Source of the DNA: Seriola aureovittata
Taxonomy: Eukaryota; Chordata; Actinopteri; Carangiformes; Carangidae
Direction: 5' to 3'
Assembly (NCBI RefSeq): GCF_021018895.1
Contig: NC_079374.1
Location: forward strand, 2,677,212-2,741,211
Length of the DNA stretch: 64,000 nucleotides
The notes under the pieces were generated by a model. That model did no database searches and was not told the DNA's origin. It worked only from the letters and a program-made list of their open reading frames with translations. This document shows, one piece after another, positions 53,535 through 62,605 of this stretch. The translations under genes and the position numbers were made by a program. Numbering within the stretch: the first letter of the stretch is position 1; the number at the start of each line of letters is the position of its first letter.

Positions 53535-53730
53535 TAAAATGCAAAGAACCCCACATTTTCTTACGATTAGAAGAGAGAACAGAAGTCTGAGGGTGCAGTG
53601 GACAGAGGCTCACCAAAACTGGACAGTTGAATACTGGAAAAAGGTAGTCTGGTCCAATGGAACTGGATTTCTGCTGAGGAAGCAGATGGTAGGGTCTTTG
53701 CTTTCCAGTCTTCAGCTTCAGCAGCAGCTT
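53535..53730 (+). pseudogene. Tc1-mariner transposase fossil
   Basis: One frame reads EAHQNWTVEYWKKVVWS then NGTGFLLRK. It matches the W..(D/E)DWKxVxWSDES.F block of Tc1 transposases, with the catalytic aspartate (WSD) changed to asparagine. A one-base frame change follows, after which ADGRV appears. Only about 60 residues are left. Confidence 0.75.
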
Positions 53731-53869
53731 CCTCAGTGCAAATTTATGAGATTCATGATGGCATTTCTTCAGTTCCTGTTATTATTGTCTTATTTCTGAT
53801 CAATTGAAGTCTGATAGTGTGGTGTTTAATGTAAATAAGGGAACATAAATTAAGTCAGGTTTGTGTGGC

Positions 53870-53965
53870 TTTACCTCCCACTGGACCCTGTCGGCTGCTT
53901 GCATCCTAGCAGCAGCAGAAGATAAAGTTTCCAGAGCCTGCTTCAGTCTGGATCAGTGCAGGGTA
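53870..53965 (+). promoter_or_regulatory. Candidate OR-17 promoter or first exon
   Basis: TTACCTCCCACTGGACCCTG with AGATAAAG some 45 bp later resembles 57528-57600 before OR-18 and 59775-59830 before the pseudogene. TGCAGGGTAAGGGC at about 53956 could be a splice donor for a non-coding exon whose acceptor is TTCTCAG|AC just before the ATG. Inference only. Confidence 0.45.
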
Positions 53966-54397
53966 AGGGCTTCATCTGTAGCTGAAGCTCTCATTTAATA
54001 AGGTGACAAACTTTCTTTATTCATAAGTTAAACCTAGAAACCTGATATTTTGTTGGGTGATGAATGTATTTTTGCAACTATTTTAGAACATAGAACATAC
54101 AACTTGGACTGTAGATGTTTTCAATAGATATCTACATAGACTGCTGCTGTATTATTAACACACACAGAGGATAGTCATGCAGTAATACCACTAATCTGAT
54201 TCTAGATTCTATGTTACTTACCTAAAATGTGATAATACCATATCTTATTTGGGACAAGTTTTAGCCTTGATTTAACTTGGAAAGGCCTTGGATGATTCTT
54301 CCTTTGTTGAATTAGGCAATGTAACTCTTTTATTTTATCCCTATCCTCCATGACTCTAATATTTGTTTTGTATCCATCTCTGTTTCTGCATGTGTGA

Positions 54398-55371
54398 TTC
54401 TCAGACATGAGGAGCAACAACAGCCTGAATCCTCTCTACTTTCAGTTGACTCTGTTTTCAGATTACGGGCCCCTCAGATATCTGTTCTTCAGTCTTTGTC
54501 TGTTGGTCTACATGACTATAATCTCTGCTAATGCTGTCATTATTCTGACAGTCTTCCTGGAGAAGTCTCTGCATCAGCCCATGTATATATTCATCTGCTG
54601 TCTGTCTTTAAACTCTCTGTACGGCTCAGCCGGCTTCTTCCCCAGGTTTCTGATGGACATACTGTCCGACACTCATTTGATCTCACGTCCATTCTGTTTC
54701 ATTCAGATCTATGTTATTTACACATATGCATCAAATGAACTGACAATTCTCGGCATCATGGCCTATGATAGATTTGTTGCTATTTGCCAGCCTTTACACT
54801 ATCACAGTAAAATGACGTTCAGGATGGTGAGACATCTTTTGGGTTTTGCTGTGCTCTACCCTGCATTTGCATGTGGCCTCTGTGTCTATCTCTCTGTCCG
54901 ACTGCCTTTGTGTGGGAATAAACTGCACAGGATTTTGTGCTCTAACTGGTCTGTGGTTCGACTGTCCTGTGTGGACACAACTGTGAACAGCATAGTAGGC
55001 CGCATACTCACTTTAACAACCGTCTTCCTCCCCCTGCTCTTCGTCCTGTACACCTACCTGCACATTCTGCTCGTCTGCAGCAGAAGCTCGTCTGAATTCA
55101 GAGGAAAGGCGTTACAGACCTGCCTGCCTCACATCATGACATTTGTGACTTTCTCTTTCTCTCTCTTCTGTGAACTTTCACTGAGTCGTTTAGAAGCTCA
55201 TCAAGTTAATCCATTTGTCATTGTTGTTTTATCTCTAGAGTTTTTGATCATTCCCCCCATTAATAACCCTCTGGTTTACGGCCTGAATCTGCCCCAGATC
55301 AGAGGAGTGGTTTTTAGGTTTTTTAAGATGCGCAAAATAGTTCCTGCATAAAAACTCAACATACACAACTA
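54398..55371 (+). repeat. OR-17 duplication block
   Basis: Matches 57843-58816. Identity begins at TTCTCAGACATG and ends at CACAACTA about 20 bp after the stop codon, with unrelated flanks on both sides. Confidence 0.9.
54407..55351 (+). CDS. OR-17, odorant receptor, second subfamily
   Basis: 314 residues. It differs from the first subfamily throughout: N-terminus MRSNNSLNPLYFQLTLF, LHQPMYIF (55-62) at TM2, C97, MAYDRF (118-123, so DRF instead of DRY), CQPLHYHSKM, SRSSSEFRGKALQTCLPH in loop 3-TM6, NNPLVYGL in TM7 and a basic tail FFKMRKIVPA. The ATG directly follows a splice-acceptor-like TTCTCAG|AC. OR identity is secure; the ligand is unknown. Near-identical to OR-18 except for a patch at residues 191-206 and residue 244. 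Confidence 0.95.
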   Translation: MRSNNSLNPLYFQLTLFSDYGPLRYLFFSLCLLVYMTIISANAVIILTVFLEKSLHQPMYIFICCLSLNSLYGSAGFFPRFLMDILSDTHLISRPFCFIQIYVIYTYASNELTILGIMAYDRFVAICQPLHYHSKMTFRMVRHLLGFAVLYPAFACGLCVYLSVRLPLCGNKLHRILCSNWSVVRLSCVDTTVNSIVGRILTLTTVFLPLLFVLYTYLHILLVCSRSSSEFRGKALQTCLPHIMTFVTFSFSLFCELSLSRLEAHQVNPFVIVVLSLEFLIIPPINNPLVYGLNLPQIRGVVFRFFKMRKIVPA

Positions 55372-56418
55372 AGCCTCTAATGTTTAGTAGTGGAGCACTT
55401 CTGTAGGATGTTCAAATTATCTGTACACTTGATTATTTTACCATCACATTCTCTTTAAACAAAATAGATCCAGGTGAAAAGAAAAATTACAAACCAAGAG
55501 ATCACCCTGCTCAAAAACAATATTAATATTATTCAGGTTGTACATGTTTAATCCAACTCTCCCTCATCATAAAAAAAGTGTGATTGATCAAGACTCAAAA
55601 CCAAGAAAAGATTTTATTCCTCTGCATGTCTCTTCTGTTTCCTTCACTGGCCAGCAGCACATACTGTCTGTAATCACACTGAGAAATAAAACTTGGCTTG
55701 TTGAAAGCAGTAGAATTTGGGATTTTAATGGGAATAAAGATCAGTGTTGTGATTCAGGAAGTACTGAGAGATTTGGGTGTCAATGATAATAGGTACCCAT
55801 ATATACTGAATCATACTAGGCATCTTGTCATCATTATTAAGCAGCTGTTTGTCTAATGAAGATTTCTGTGCAAAATCATGTGCTTTAAGATTGCAATACA
55901 ACTTAAGATCACAACAGACCTCCATGAAGTGTCCATGAAGAGGTGAACGTTTGTCATCATTGGAATAATCAAGACACCAAACATTTCCACATGAGGGGAC
56001 CTGTTCTGCTCCAATTGTTAGAAAATGTGAACAAAAATGTTCATCAAGTTAAAAAGAAAAGAATTCACCTTTTGCCAGAAATCAGCAAAAACAAAACAAA
56101 TAAAGAAGTGTGAGTTTTCATATTACAGGACCTGAAACAATTGTAAACTAGAAGGGCACTCAGAGAGCCCAGACTTCCACCAAGGCCAATGTCAAACAAC
56201 ATAAACAAACAGATAGTTTGCTTATTATTTTTTCCCTGGTATGGGCCGGGGAAAATTACCTGCCCATTTTGATTTTGGCTAAAAATCAAAACTTCTTTCA
56301 CTGAACTATATAACTGACAGCTACACAAACATTTAGTGACTTTTGTTTAATGGAGAACTCAATTGTATGTTCATAATAAAACATCACCTGTTAACTATTA
56401 AATTATCTCGTGAAGGGC

Positions 56419-56420
56419 TC

Positions 56421-56464
<44 letters not shown>
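56419..56464 (+). repeat. (TC)n microsatellite
   Basis: More than 20 TC dinucleotides with one interruption near the left end. Confidence 0.95.
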
Positions 56465-56471
<7 letters not shown>

Positions 56472-56610
56472 TCACGCACACAACCGACGTACTGATCTAT
56501 TCCTGAAAAGAGCTGCTCTTCTCCTGTCACAATATTCTGTCTGGAACTTCTCAAACTTACTGAAGCTCTCACAGAGAGGATAAATTAAGAGTATAATCAG
56601 CTCGATTACT

Positions 56611-56637
56611 TGCTGCTGCTGTTGCTGCTGCTGCTGC
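56611..56637 (+). repeat. (TGC)n trinucleotide repeat
   Basis: About eight TGC units interrupted once by TGT. On the minus strand it would encode a glutamine run, but no supporting gene is seen. Confidence 0.9.
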
Positions 56638-57527
56638 CTCCTAACGCTTAATGCCAAGTTTAGTTTCCACACATGTCTGCATATAGTGCTGCAATATCAT
56701 AACTGATCTCAGAACAGTAGAAGCTGAGTCAAGGACACCTTGACGCGCTTCAGTCCTTGTCAACGGGACACGGTCACGCCCATGAAATTGACAGAAACTA
56801 TAGATACAATATTTGACTATAATTAAGTTTACTATGCAAAATGATTCATGTGACATTTGACACTTGAAGACTGTTCTTACGTTCATCCACTGAAAGTGAT
56901 AAGTTTCTCTGAAATTAAATATATTCACATAGGCTATTTATACATTCTGGTAAATTGATACATGATAAAAGACTGCATCTTAAAATATGTCTTTTTTTAT
57001 ATTAAAAGGTGAATAATTTATTACTTTCATGTCATTTGTGTCATTTTCTTGTTTTTTCTTATCAGAAAGTAAAGTTATTTATTTAGGGATCAAATTACCC
57101 TGAAAGTTTTTGTGTCATCCAAGGCCAAATAGCCTTGCCCCTGAAATGACATAATTCCTGGCCTGATCCAAGGCACAACAGCAACGCTGATGGTGTGGAC
57201 ACACATGCCGGCATGCCATGAACGCAGTTCAGCCGTCATGCATGGGTGAGGGGTAAGCAGTGTGGGTGGCACTAATTTTACAGCTTTGCCTTTGCTAGCT
57301 TCTTGAAATTGGACGTGTTCAGTGGGGTGGTGGTGTTTTAAGTGTCTGATTAAGTTTGTTTTTCAAAATATTTTCGTGGTTTTTCCTCCACAGCTTACTT
57401 TGGCCTTACAGGTATTACAAATTACAAACGTTCAGTCTTCTTCAGTCATGATAAAGAACTTTTATGCCAACGACGTGTGTGTGTGTCCGGCTGTGTGCAC
57501 AACACAGTTTGTGAGTAGCAGGACTCA

Positions 57528-57605
57528 CTTACCTCCCTTTGGACCCTGATTGTACACATGGCTTCTCTTAGAGTGACACCAGAACAGGATAAAAGTTGAA
57601 CACAT
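57528..57605 (+). promoter_or_regulatory. Candidate OR-18 promoter
   Basis: TTACCTCCCTTTGGACCCTG, CATGGCTTCTCTTAGAGTGA and GGATAAAAG in order. The middle and last parts recur before the pseudogene (59785-59830) as CATGGCTGCTCTCAGTGAAG and AGTAATAAA. About 260 bp upstream of the ATG. Confidence 0.5.
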
Positions 57606-57842
57606 CCTCAGTGTGAATTAGACTGGGAGAAGATGCTGCGTGACTGTAAAATCTTACTGTATTCAAACTAACACAGATTTTGTAATGTTTTTATGCATTT
57701 GATTTTTGCACTGCAGCAGTTGTATATTTGATTGTCAGAAAAGGAAATCTTGTTTAGAGCATTTTAATCCCATTTGTTATACTTTAATCTGTCTTTTTCT
57801 CTCCCTCCATCACTCTTACTTCTCTTCTTCCAGCTTTCCTGT

Positions 57843-58816
57843 TTCTCAGACATGAGGAGCAACAACAGCCTGAATCCTCTCTACTTTCAGTTGACTCTGT
57901 TTTCAGATTACGGGCCCCTCAGATATCTGTTCTTCAGTCTTTGTCTGTTGGTCTACATGACTATAATCTCTGCTAATGCTGTCATTATTCTGACAGTCTT
58001 CCTGGAGAAGTCTCTGCATCAGCCCATGTATATATTCATCTGCTGTCTGTCTTTAAACTCTCTGTACGGCTCAGCCGGCTTCTTCCCCAGGTTTCTGATG
58101 GACATACTGTCCGACACTCATTTGATCTCACGTCCATTCTGTTTCATTCAGATCTATGTTATTTACACATATGCATCAAATGAACTGACAATTCTCGGCA
58201 TCATGGCCTATGATAGATTTGTTGCTATTTGCCAGCCTTTACACTATCACAGTAAAATGACGTTCAGGATGGTGAGACATCTTTTGGGTTTTGCTGTGCT
58301 CTACCCTGCATTTGCATGTGGCCTCTGTGTCTATCTCTCTGTCCGACTGCCTTTGTGTGGGAATAAACTGCACAGGATTTTGTGCTCTAACTGGTCTGTG
58401 GTTCGACTGTCCTGTGTGGACATAACCGCAAACAACATACTAGGTCGCATAGTTACTGTAACAACCATCTTCCTCCCCCTGCTCTTCGTCCTGTACACCT
58501 ACCTGCACATTCTGCTCGTCTGCAGCAGAAGCTCGTCTGAATTCAGAGGAAAGGCGTTACAGACCTGCCTGCCTCACATCCTGACATTTGTGACTTTCTC
58601 TTTCTCTCTCTTCTGTGAACTTTCACTGAGTCGTTTAGAAGCTCATCAAGTTAATCCATTTGTCATTGTTGTTTTATCTCTAGAGTTTTTGATCATTCCC
58701 CCCATTAATAACCCTCTGGTTTACGGCCTGAATCTGCCCCAGATCAGAGGAGTGGTTTTTAGGTTTTTTAAGATGCGCAAAATAGTTCCTGCATAAAAAC
58801 TCAACATACACAACTA
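57843..58816 (+). repeat. OR-18 duplication block
   Basis: Partner of 54398-55371. Both edges are sharp. Confidence 0.9.
57852..58796 (+). CDS. OR-18, odorant receptor, second subfamily
   Basis: 314 residues from the ATG at 57852. The frame is open 26 codons further upstream to 57774, but that part is a pyrimidine tract leading to CTTCCAG and TTCTCAG acceptor-like sites, so the start shared with OR-17 is preferred. Identical in protein to OR-17 except residues 191-206 (TM5 entry), where it reads ITANNILGRIVTVTTI, and residue 244 (leucine for methionine). Both differences match the pseudogene 1 kb downstream. MAYDRF 118-123, NNPLVYGL in TM7. Confidence 0.95.
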   Translation: MRSNNSLNPLYFQLTLFSDYGPLRYLFFSLCLLVYMTIISANAVIILTVFLEKSLHQPMYIFICCLSLNSLYGSAGFFPRFLMDILSDTHLISRPFCFIQIYVIYTYASNELTILGIMAYDRFVAICQPLHYHSKMTFRMVRHLLGFAVLYPAFACGLCVYLSVRLPLCGNKLHRILCSNWSVVRLSCVDITANNILGRIVTVTTIFLPLLFVLYTYLHILLVCSRSSSEFRGKALQTCLPHILTFVTFSFSLFCELSLSRLEAHQVNPFVIVVLSLEFLIIPPINNPLVYGLNLPQIRGVVFRFFKMRKIVPA

Positions 58817-59203
58817 CACAACTACTATAGTAGAGAATGTTGCAAAAAAATATGATGAACTGAATATTAATTTTGCATTAAGCTTGTTTTAGCTGTGTTG
58901 CTTATTCCGGTTGATTGCAATGTAATCTTTAAATTGAAATTCATTCAGAAAGATATTATGTCAAACAAGTGAAGAAAGGTCAACTATCTGTAGCCCATAT
59001 GACTTGTAAGACTTGTTCATAGGAAAATGGGAGAAAATTGGCGAATGTCACAGACTCCGTATCAGACTAGATCAAATACTGTTTGGACTTGTGTGTGCCC
59101 TCCCAAACGGCCCATCCAGGTACCTCATTTCACCACCTTTTATTTTTTTTTTGTCTGTAATTTCATATACGGAGTATATATGGTGGCCTGCCAAGAGCTT
59201 CAA
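58817..59203. other. Intergenic, nothing recognised
   Basis: AT-rich, with a short poly-T stretch. The overlapping frames near 59013-59300 are not supported. Confidence 0.5.
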
Positions 59204-59515
59204 CTATTGTGTTTACAATACAAGAGGCTATAATACACCCACTGAGCAGAACTTCTTCAGGACAGACTGGATGCTACAGGGAGTCACTATCAGACAGTGA
59301 CGAGATGGGCCAACTGGGCCAGGGCTAGCTGGTTAGCATGCTAACTTCAGTAGAAGAAAATAAATTATAGAAATAGAAGCAAACAAGAGTTAACATTGGT
59401 GTTGCTTTCCACATCCGGAGACAGCTCTGTGAGTAAAAGAATAAAGCTTGATGCTAAACTAATGCTAACACTTGCTATGTACTGATAGGAAAACTTACAA
59501 AAAGTTCCTTTAATG
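59204..59515 (+). repeat. Dispersed repeat, copy 2
   Basis: Partner of 3553-3866, same orientation, with small indels. Confidence 0.7.
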
Positions 59516-59774
59516 ATAAGAGTTAAAATGATTGCAGATTTGTTGGGTTAGGGTCCGGGTTAGGTTGCATATGACATTAATGTTTTATCTGGAAATTATT
59601 AAATTATGCTTAGAGATAACACTGAAATTGGAAATGGCTAAACGCCAGAGGTCGTTTGTTGTAAACAACCCGTTGTGGATCCTGTGTTGCCCACATTGTG
59701 TGTGGAAGGAAACCCGACAGTACCTGCTATCCCAAATGCCACAAATATAACCAGGGTAAAAACACTTTTCATCC

Positions 59775-60261
59775 CTTTGGGCCTGTTTGTGAACATGGCT
59801 GCTCTCAGTGAAGCATCTGAACAGTAATAAACTGCACAGGATTTTCTGCTCTAACTGGTCTGTGGTGCAGCTCTCCTTTGTGGACATAACCGCAAACAAC
59901 ATACTAGGTCGCATAGTTACTATAACAACCATCTTCCTCCCCCTGCTCTTCGTCCTGTACAGCTAACTGCACATTCTGTTCGTCTGCAGCAGAAGTTCGT
60001 CTGAATTCAGAGGAAAGGCGTTACAGACCTGCCTGCCTCACATCCTGACATTTGTGAACTACTGTATATCAGTTTTTTGTGAGATTTCATTGAGTCGTTT
60101 TAAAGCTAATGAAGTTAATCCATTTGTCATTGTTGTTTTATCTCTGAAGTTTTTGATCATTCCCCCCATTATTAACCCTCTGGTTTACAGCCTGAATCTG
60201 CCCCAGATCAGAGGAGTGGTTTTTAGGTTTTTTTAAGATGCGCAAAATAGTTCCTGCATAA
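59775..60261 (+). pseudogene. Psi-OR-4, truncated second-subfamily OR
   Basis: The receptor part starts abruptly at NKLHRIFCSNW (59826), equivalent to residue 171 of OR-17, directly joined to upstream-type sequence (59775-59825). The intron and the first 170 codons are missing. Further defects: a TAA after LFVLYS (the tyrosine-leucine position of TM5), a loop-2 cysteine changed to phenylalanine (QLSFVD) and one extra T in the final FRFF codons. The remaining 3' half is otherwise well preserved and its 3' flank is like that of OR-17. Confidence 0.9.
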
Positions 60262-62274
60262 AAACCAGTCATAAAACTAAGACTCTATTATTTAGAAGTA
60301 AAGCACTTCTGGAGTACGTAGACTTTATCTGCACACATGATTAGTTTGCCATCACATTCTCTTTAAACAAAATAGATCCAGGTGAAAAGAGAAATTACAT
60401 TCCAAGAGATCAGCCTGTGATAAATATGTCTATTCTTCTGCATGTTTTCTTTCCTGGCCAGCAGCACATACTGTCTGTAATAACACTCTGGAATGAGAAA
60501 TAAAACTTGGCTTATTTAAAGCAGTTGAATTTGGGATTTTAATAGGCATAAAGATCAGTGTTTTACTGTTGTAAACCACTTTTCATCTGTCATCATTTAA
60601 CCAGCTGTTTATTCAGTAAAGATTTCTGTGCAAAATCTTGTGCTTAAAGAACTTAAGTTAAGTTTTAATATTTATTCATTTATTTATTTGAAGGCTAAAA
60701 CTGTCAGATAAATGTAGGCCTAGTGAAGTAAAAGAAAAAGAAAGACATCACAGAGTATAGAGGAGGATTAGTAACTATCCAACTGCCAATTAAATGTTTT
60801 TTTTTTCTATGCGGTTATTTTACACATTGATTTATTTAGTGCTGCTGCACGTCTTCTATCCAAATAGACAGTTTTCCCTGGGCTGCAGTGCTGAAATACA
60901 ACACTACAGATATGTGTTTTAATACACTACAGAATATAAATTATGAACACAGAAAAAATAAAGGCATTTTAATCTACAAAGCATCACCCAACGCACCTGG
61001 CGCCCGTACACAGCTGCAAATTAAATTCTGTTTATGACATATGAAAAAGTTCTCATTCGGCCAAAATAAGAAACGGGTTTGGATTTTTACAAATTTCACC
61101 GCCTCCAACAGTGAATTTGTGAATGTGACACAGAGGTAACACATTCATGTTGATTTTTCTTTTTTTTTCAGTTAATCATTTAATTTAGTTTTTATATTGA
61201 CTGTGAAAAAAACGTCTCCTAAAGCTGGAAATTTACATGAGCCAGCTGAAGGCGCGATGCATGTGTATGTAATCAGTCCCGCCTCCACCTCATTCTTCCT
61301 TTTGGCCTAACGTAAACTTGAAATTATTTTTAAAAGAAATTCCAAACATATGAGTCAAAGTTATTTTCTATATGATCTGGTCGGCCTTTCGTGCAAATCA
61401 TAAGATGGAACATTCTCTCTAGATAAAGTTATCATCAGCAGTAATTAACTGCAGAGGTAATAATCATCTTCAACTTCCCCTCTCCTGATTCCAAAGATGT
61501 CTCTGCTGCATGTCGCTCAGCTCAATGACAGCTTGTTCATGTGAAACAACACCCCCCCCCACCACCACCACCACCAACCCCACCCAACCCCACCCAACCC
61601 CAACGCCCTTACACTGGTATGAGGATGTGCTGTCTTCTGCCACTTCATCGTGTCACGTCAAACATTACTGAAAAGGTCAGACTGCAGAATAAATTGTCGG
61701 GTGGTTTAGAGACACAACCCAGCACAGCCCTCACACTGAGTAAAAATGTTTGTTTAATCTAACGACACCAGTGATCACCTGCGGCACGTGAGAGCAATTG
61801 GTATAAGTGGAGGTTCATCAGGTTCATCCCATAAAAAGAAATGACAACAGCCGTTCTTTTGTTGCTTCAGTTGTGTTTTTATCACCATTTCTACAGGCTG
61901 TGTAATGTTCAAGAAGCTTTTTACCATGTCTCCACGAGAACGCAATATCTCTGTAACATCTTGAGGGAACGTCTTTAAATTTGTCTGAAATCACTCAGTA
62001 CTTGCTCTATAGTCTATATAGTGTGGACTCATAGTATCCCACAATGCATCGTGAAAAGTAGTGTACAACCGATGGTCACCAACCAAAGCAATATATACCA
62101 TCATGCATTGCGTGTGCGCTGAAAACAGTGCGGAGAAAATTAAATCACCCGAGTGTCCGAAAGTGTCTTTTCAGTTTGCCAATGAGCTCACTTTAGTCCT
62201 CTACATTAAACTCCCTGGAGGGAACGAGTGAGTGATTTCAGACACAACCTTGGACTCAATGATGAACTGATTAA
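60262..62274. other. Intergenic, no gene supported
   Basis: The first 300 bp are pseudogene 3' flank related to 55352-55760. A low-complexity C/CA-rich stretch lies at 61551-61605. The rest is AT-rich and unrecognised; the 73-codon frame at 61541-61762 begins within the low-complexity stretch and is not credible. Confidence 0.5.
61551..61605 (+). repeat. C-rich low-complexity tract
   Basis: Poly-C, then about six CAC/ACC units, then three CCCCACCCAA-like units. Confidence 0.9.
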
Positions 62275-62470
62275 ATTTGATGGTCAAAGGTCAAAGGTCA
62301 TGGTCATGGTGACTTCACAAAACACGCTTTAGGCTATAACTCTCAAATTCATTCACTAATTATGACGCAAATGTCGATAAGGATCAAATAAAGGTCAACC
62401 TCACTGTGACATCACAATGGAAAAAAACACTTCTGCCGACATACGTTCATACAGATACAGATTTGTGAAT
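62275..62470 (+). repeat. Dispersed repeat with AGGTCAAAGGTCA
   Basis: Member of the family at 25795-26110. At 62288-62300 it carries two AGGTCA half-sites spaced by one base, preceded by a further GGTCA. Confidence 0.6.
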
Positions 62471-62524
62471 CTTTGATTTTGAATTTTCTTTGAATTAGAT
62501 TTTTCTTCTTTCCTATTGATCAGA

Positions 62525-62605
62525 TTTGGTCGTGACCCTCCAGATTAATCTGGTGACCCTTCGGAGGGGCCCGACCCACAGGTTGGGAACATCTGGATTA
62601 AATTG
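62525..62605 (+). repeat. Repeat shared with 30509-30580
   Basis: GGTGACCCTTCGGAGGGGCC followed by GGTTGGGAACATCTGG; the related copy lies inside the repeat at 30220-30775. The GGGAAC end resembles a hAT terminus. Confidence 0.55.

Larger units (their letters stand above)
55372..57527. other. Intergenic between OR-17 and OR-18
   Basis: The first 320 bp are an OR-17 3' flank related to that of the downstream pseudogene (60262-60560). The remainder holds a TC microsatellite and a CTG repeat. No gene supported. Confidence 0.55.

Noticed and set aside
57774..57851. 26-codon N-terminal extension of OR-18
   Set aside because: It translates a pyrimidine tract and splice-acceptor-like sequence; OR-17 has no equivalent.
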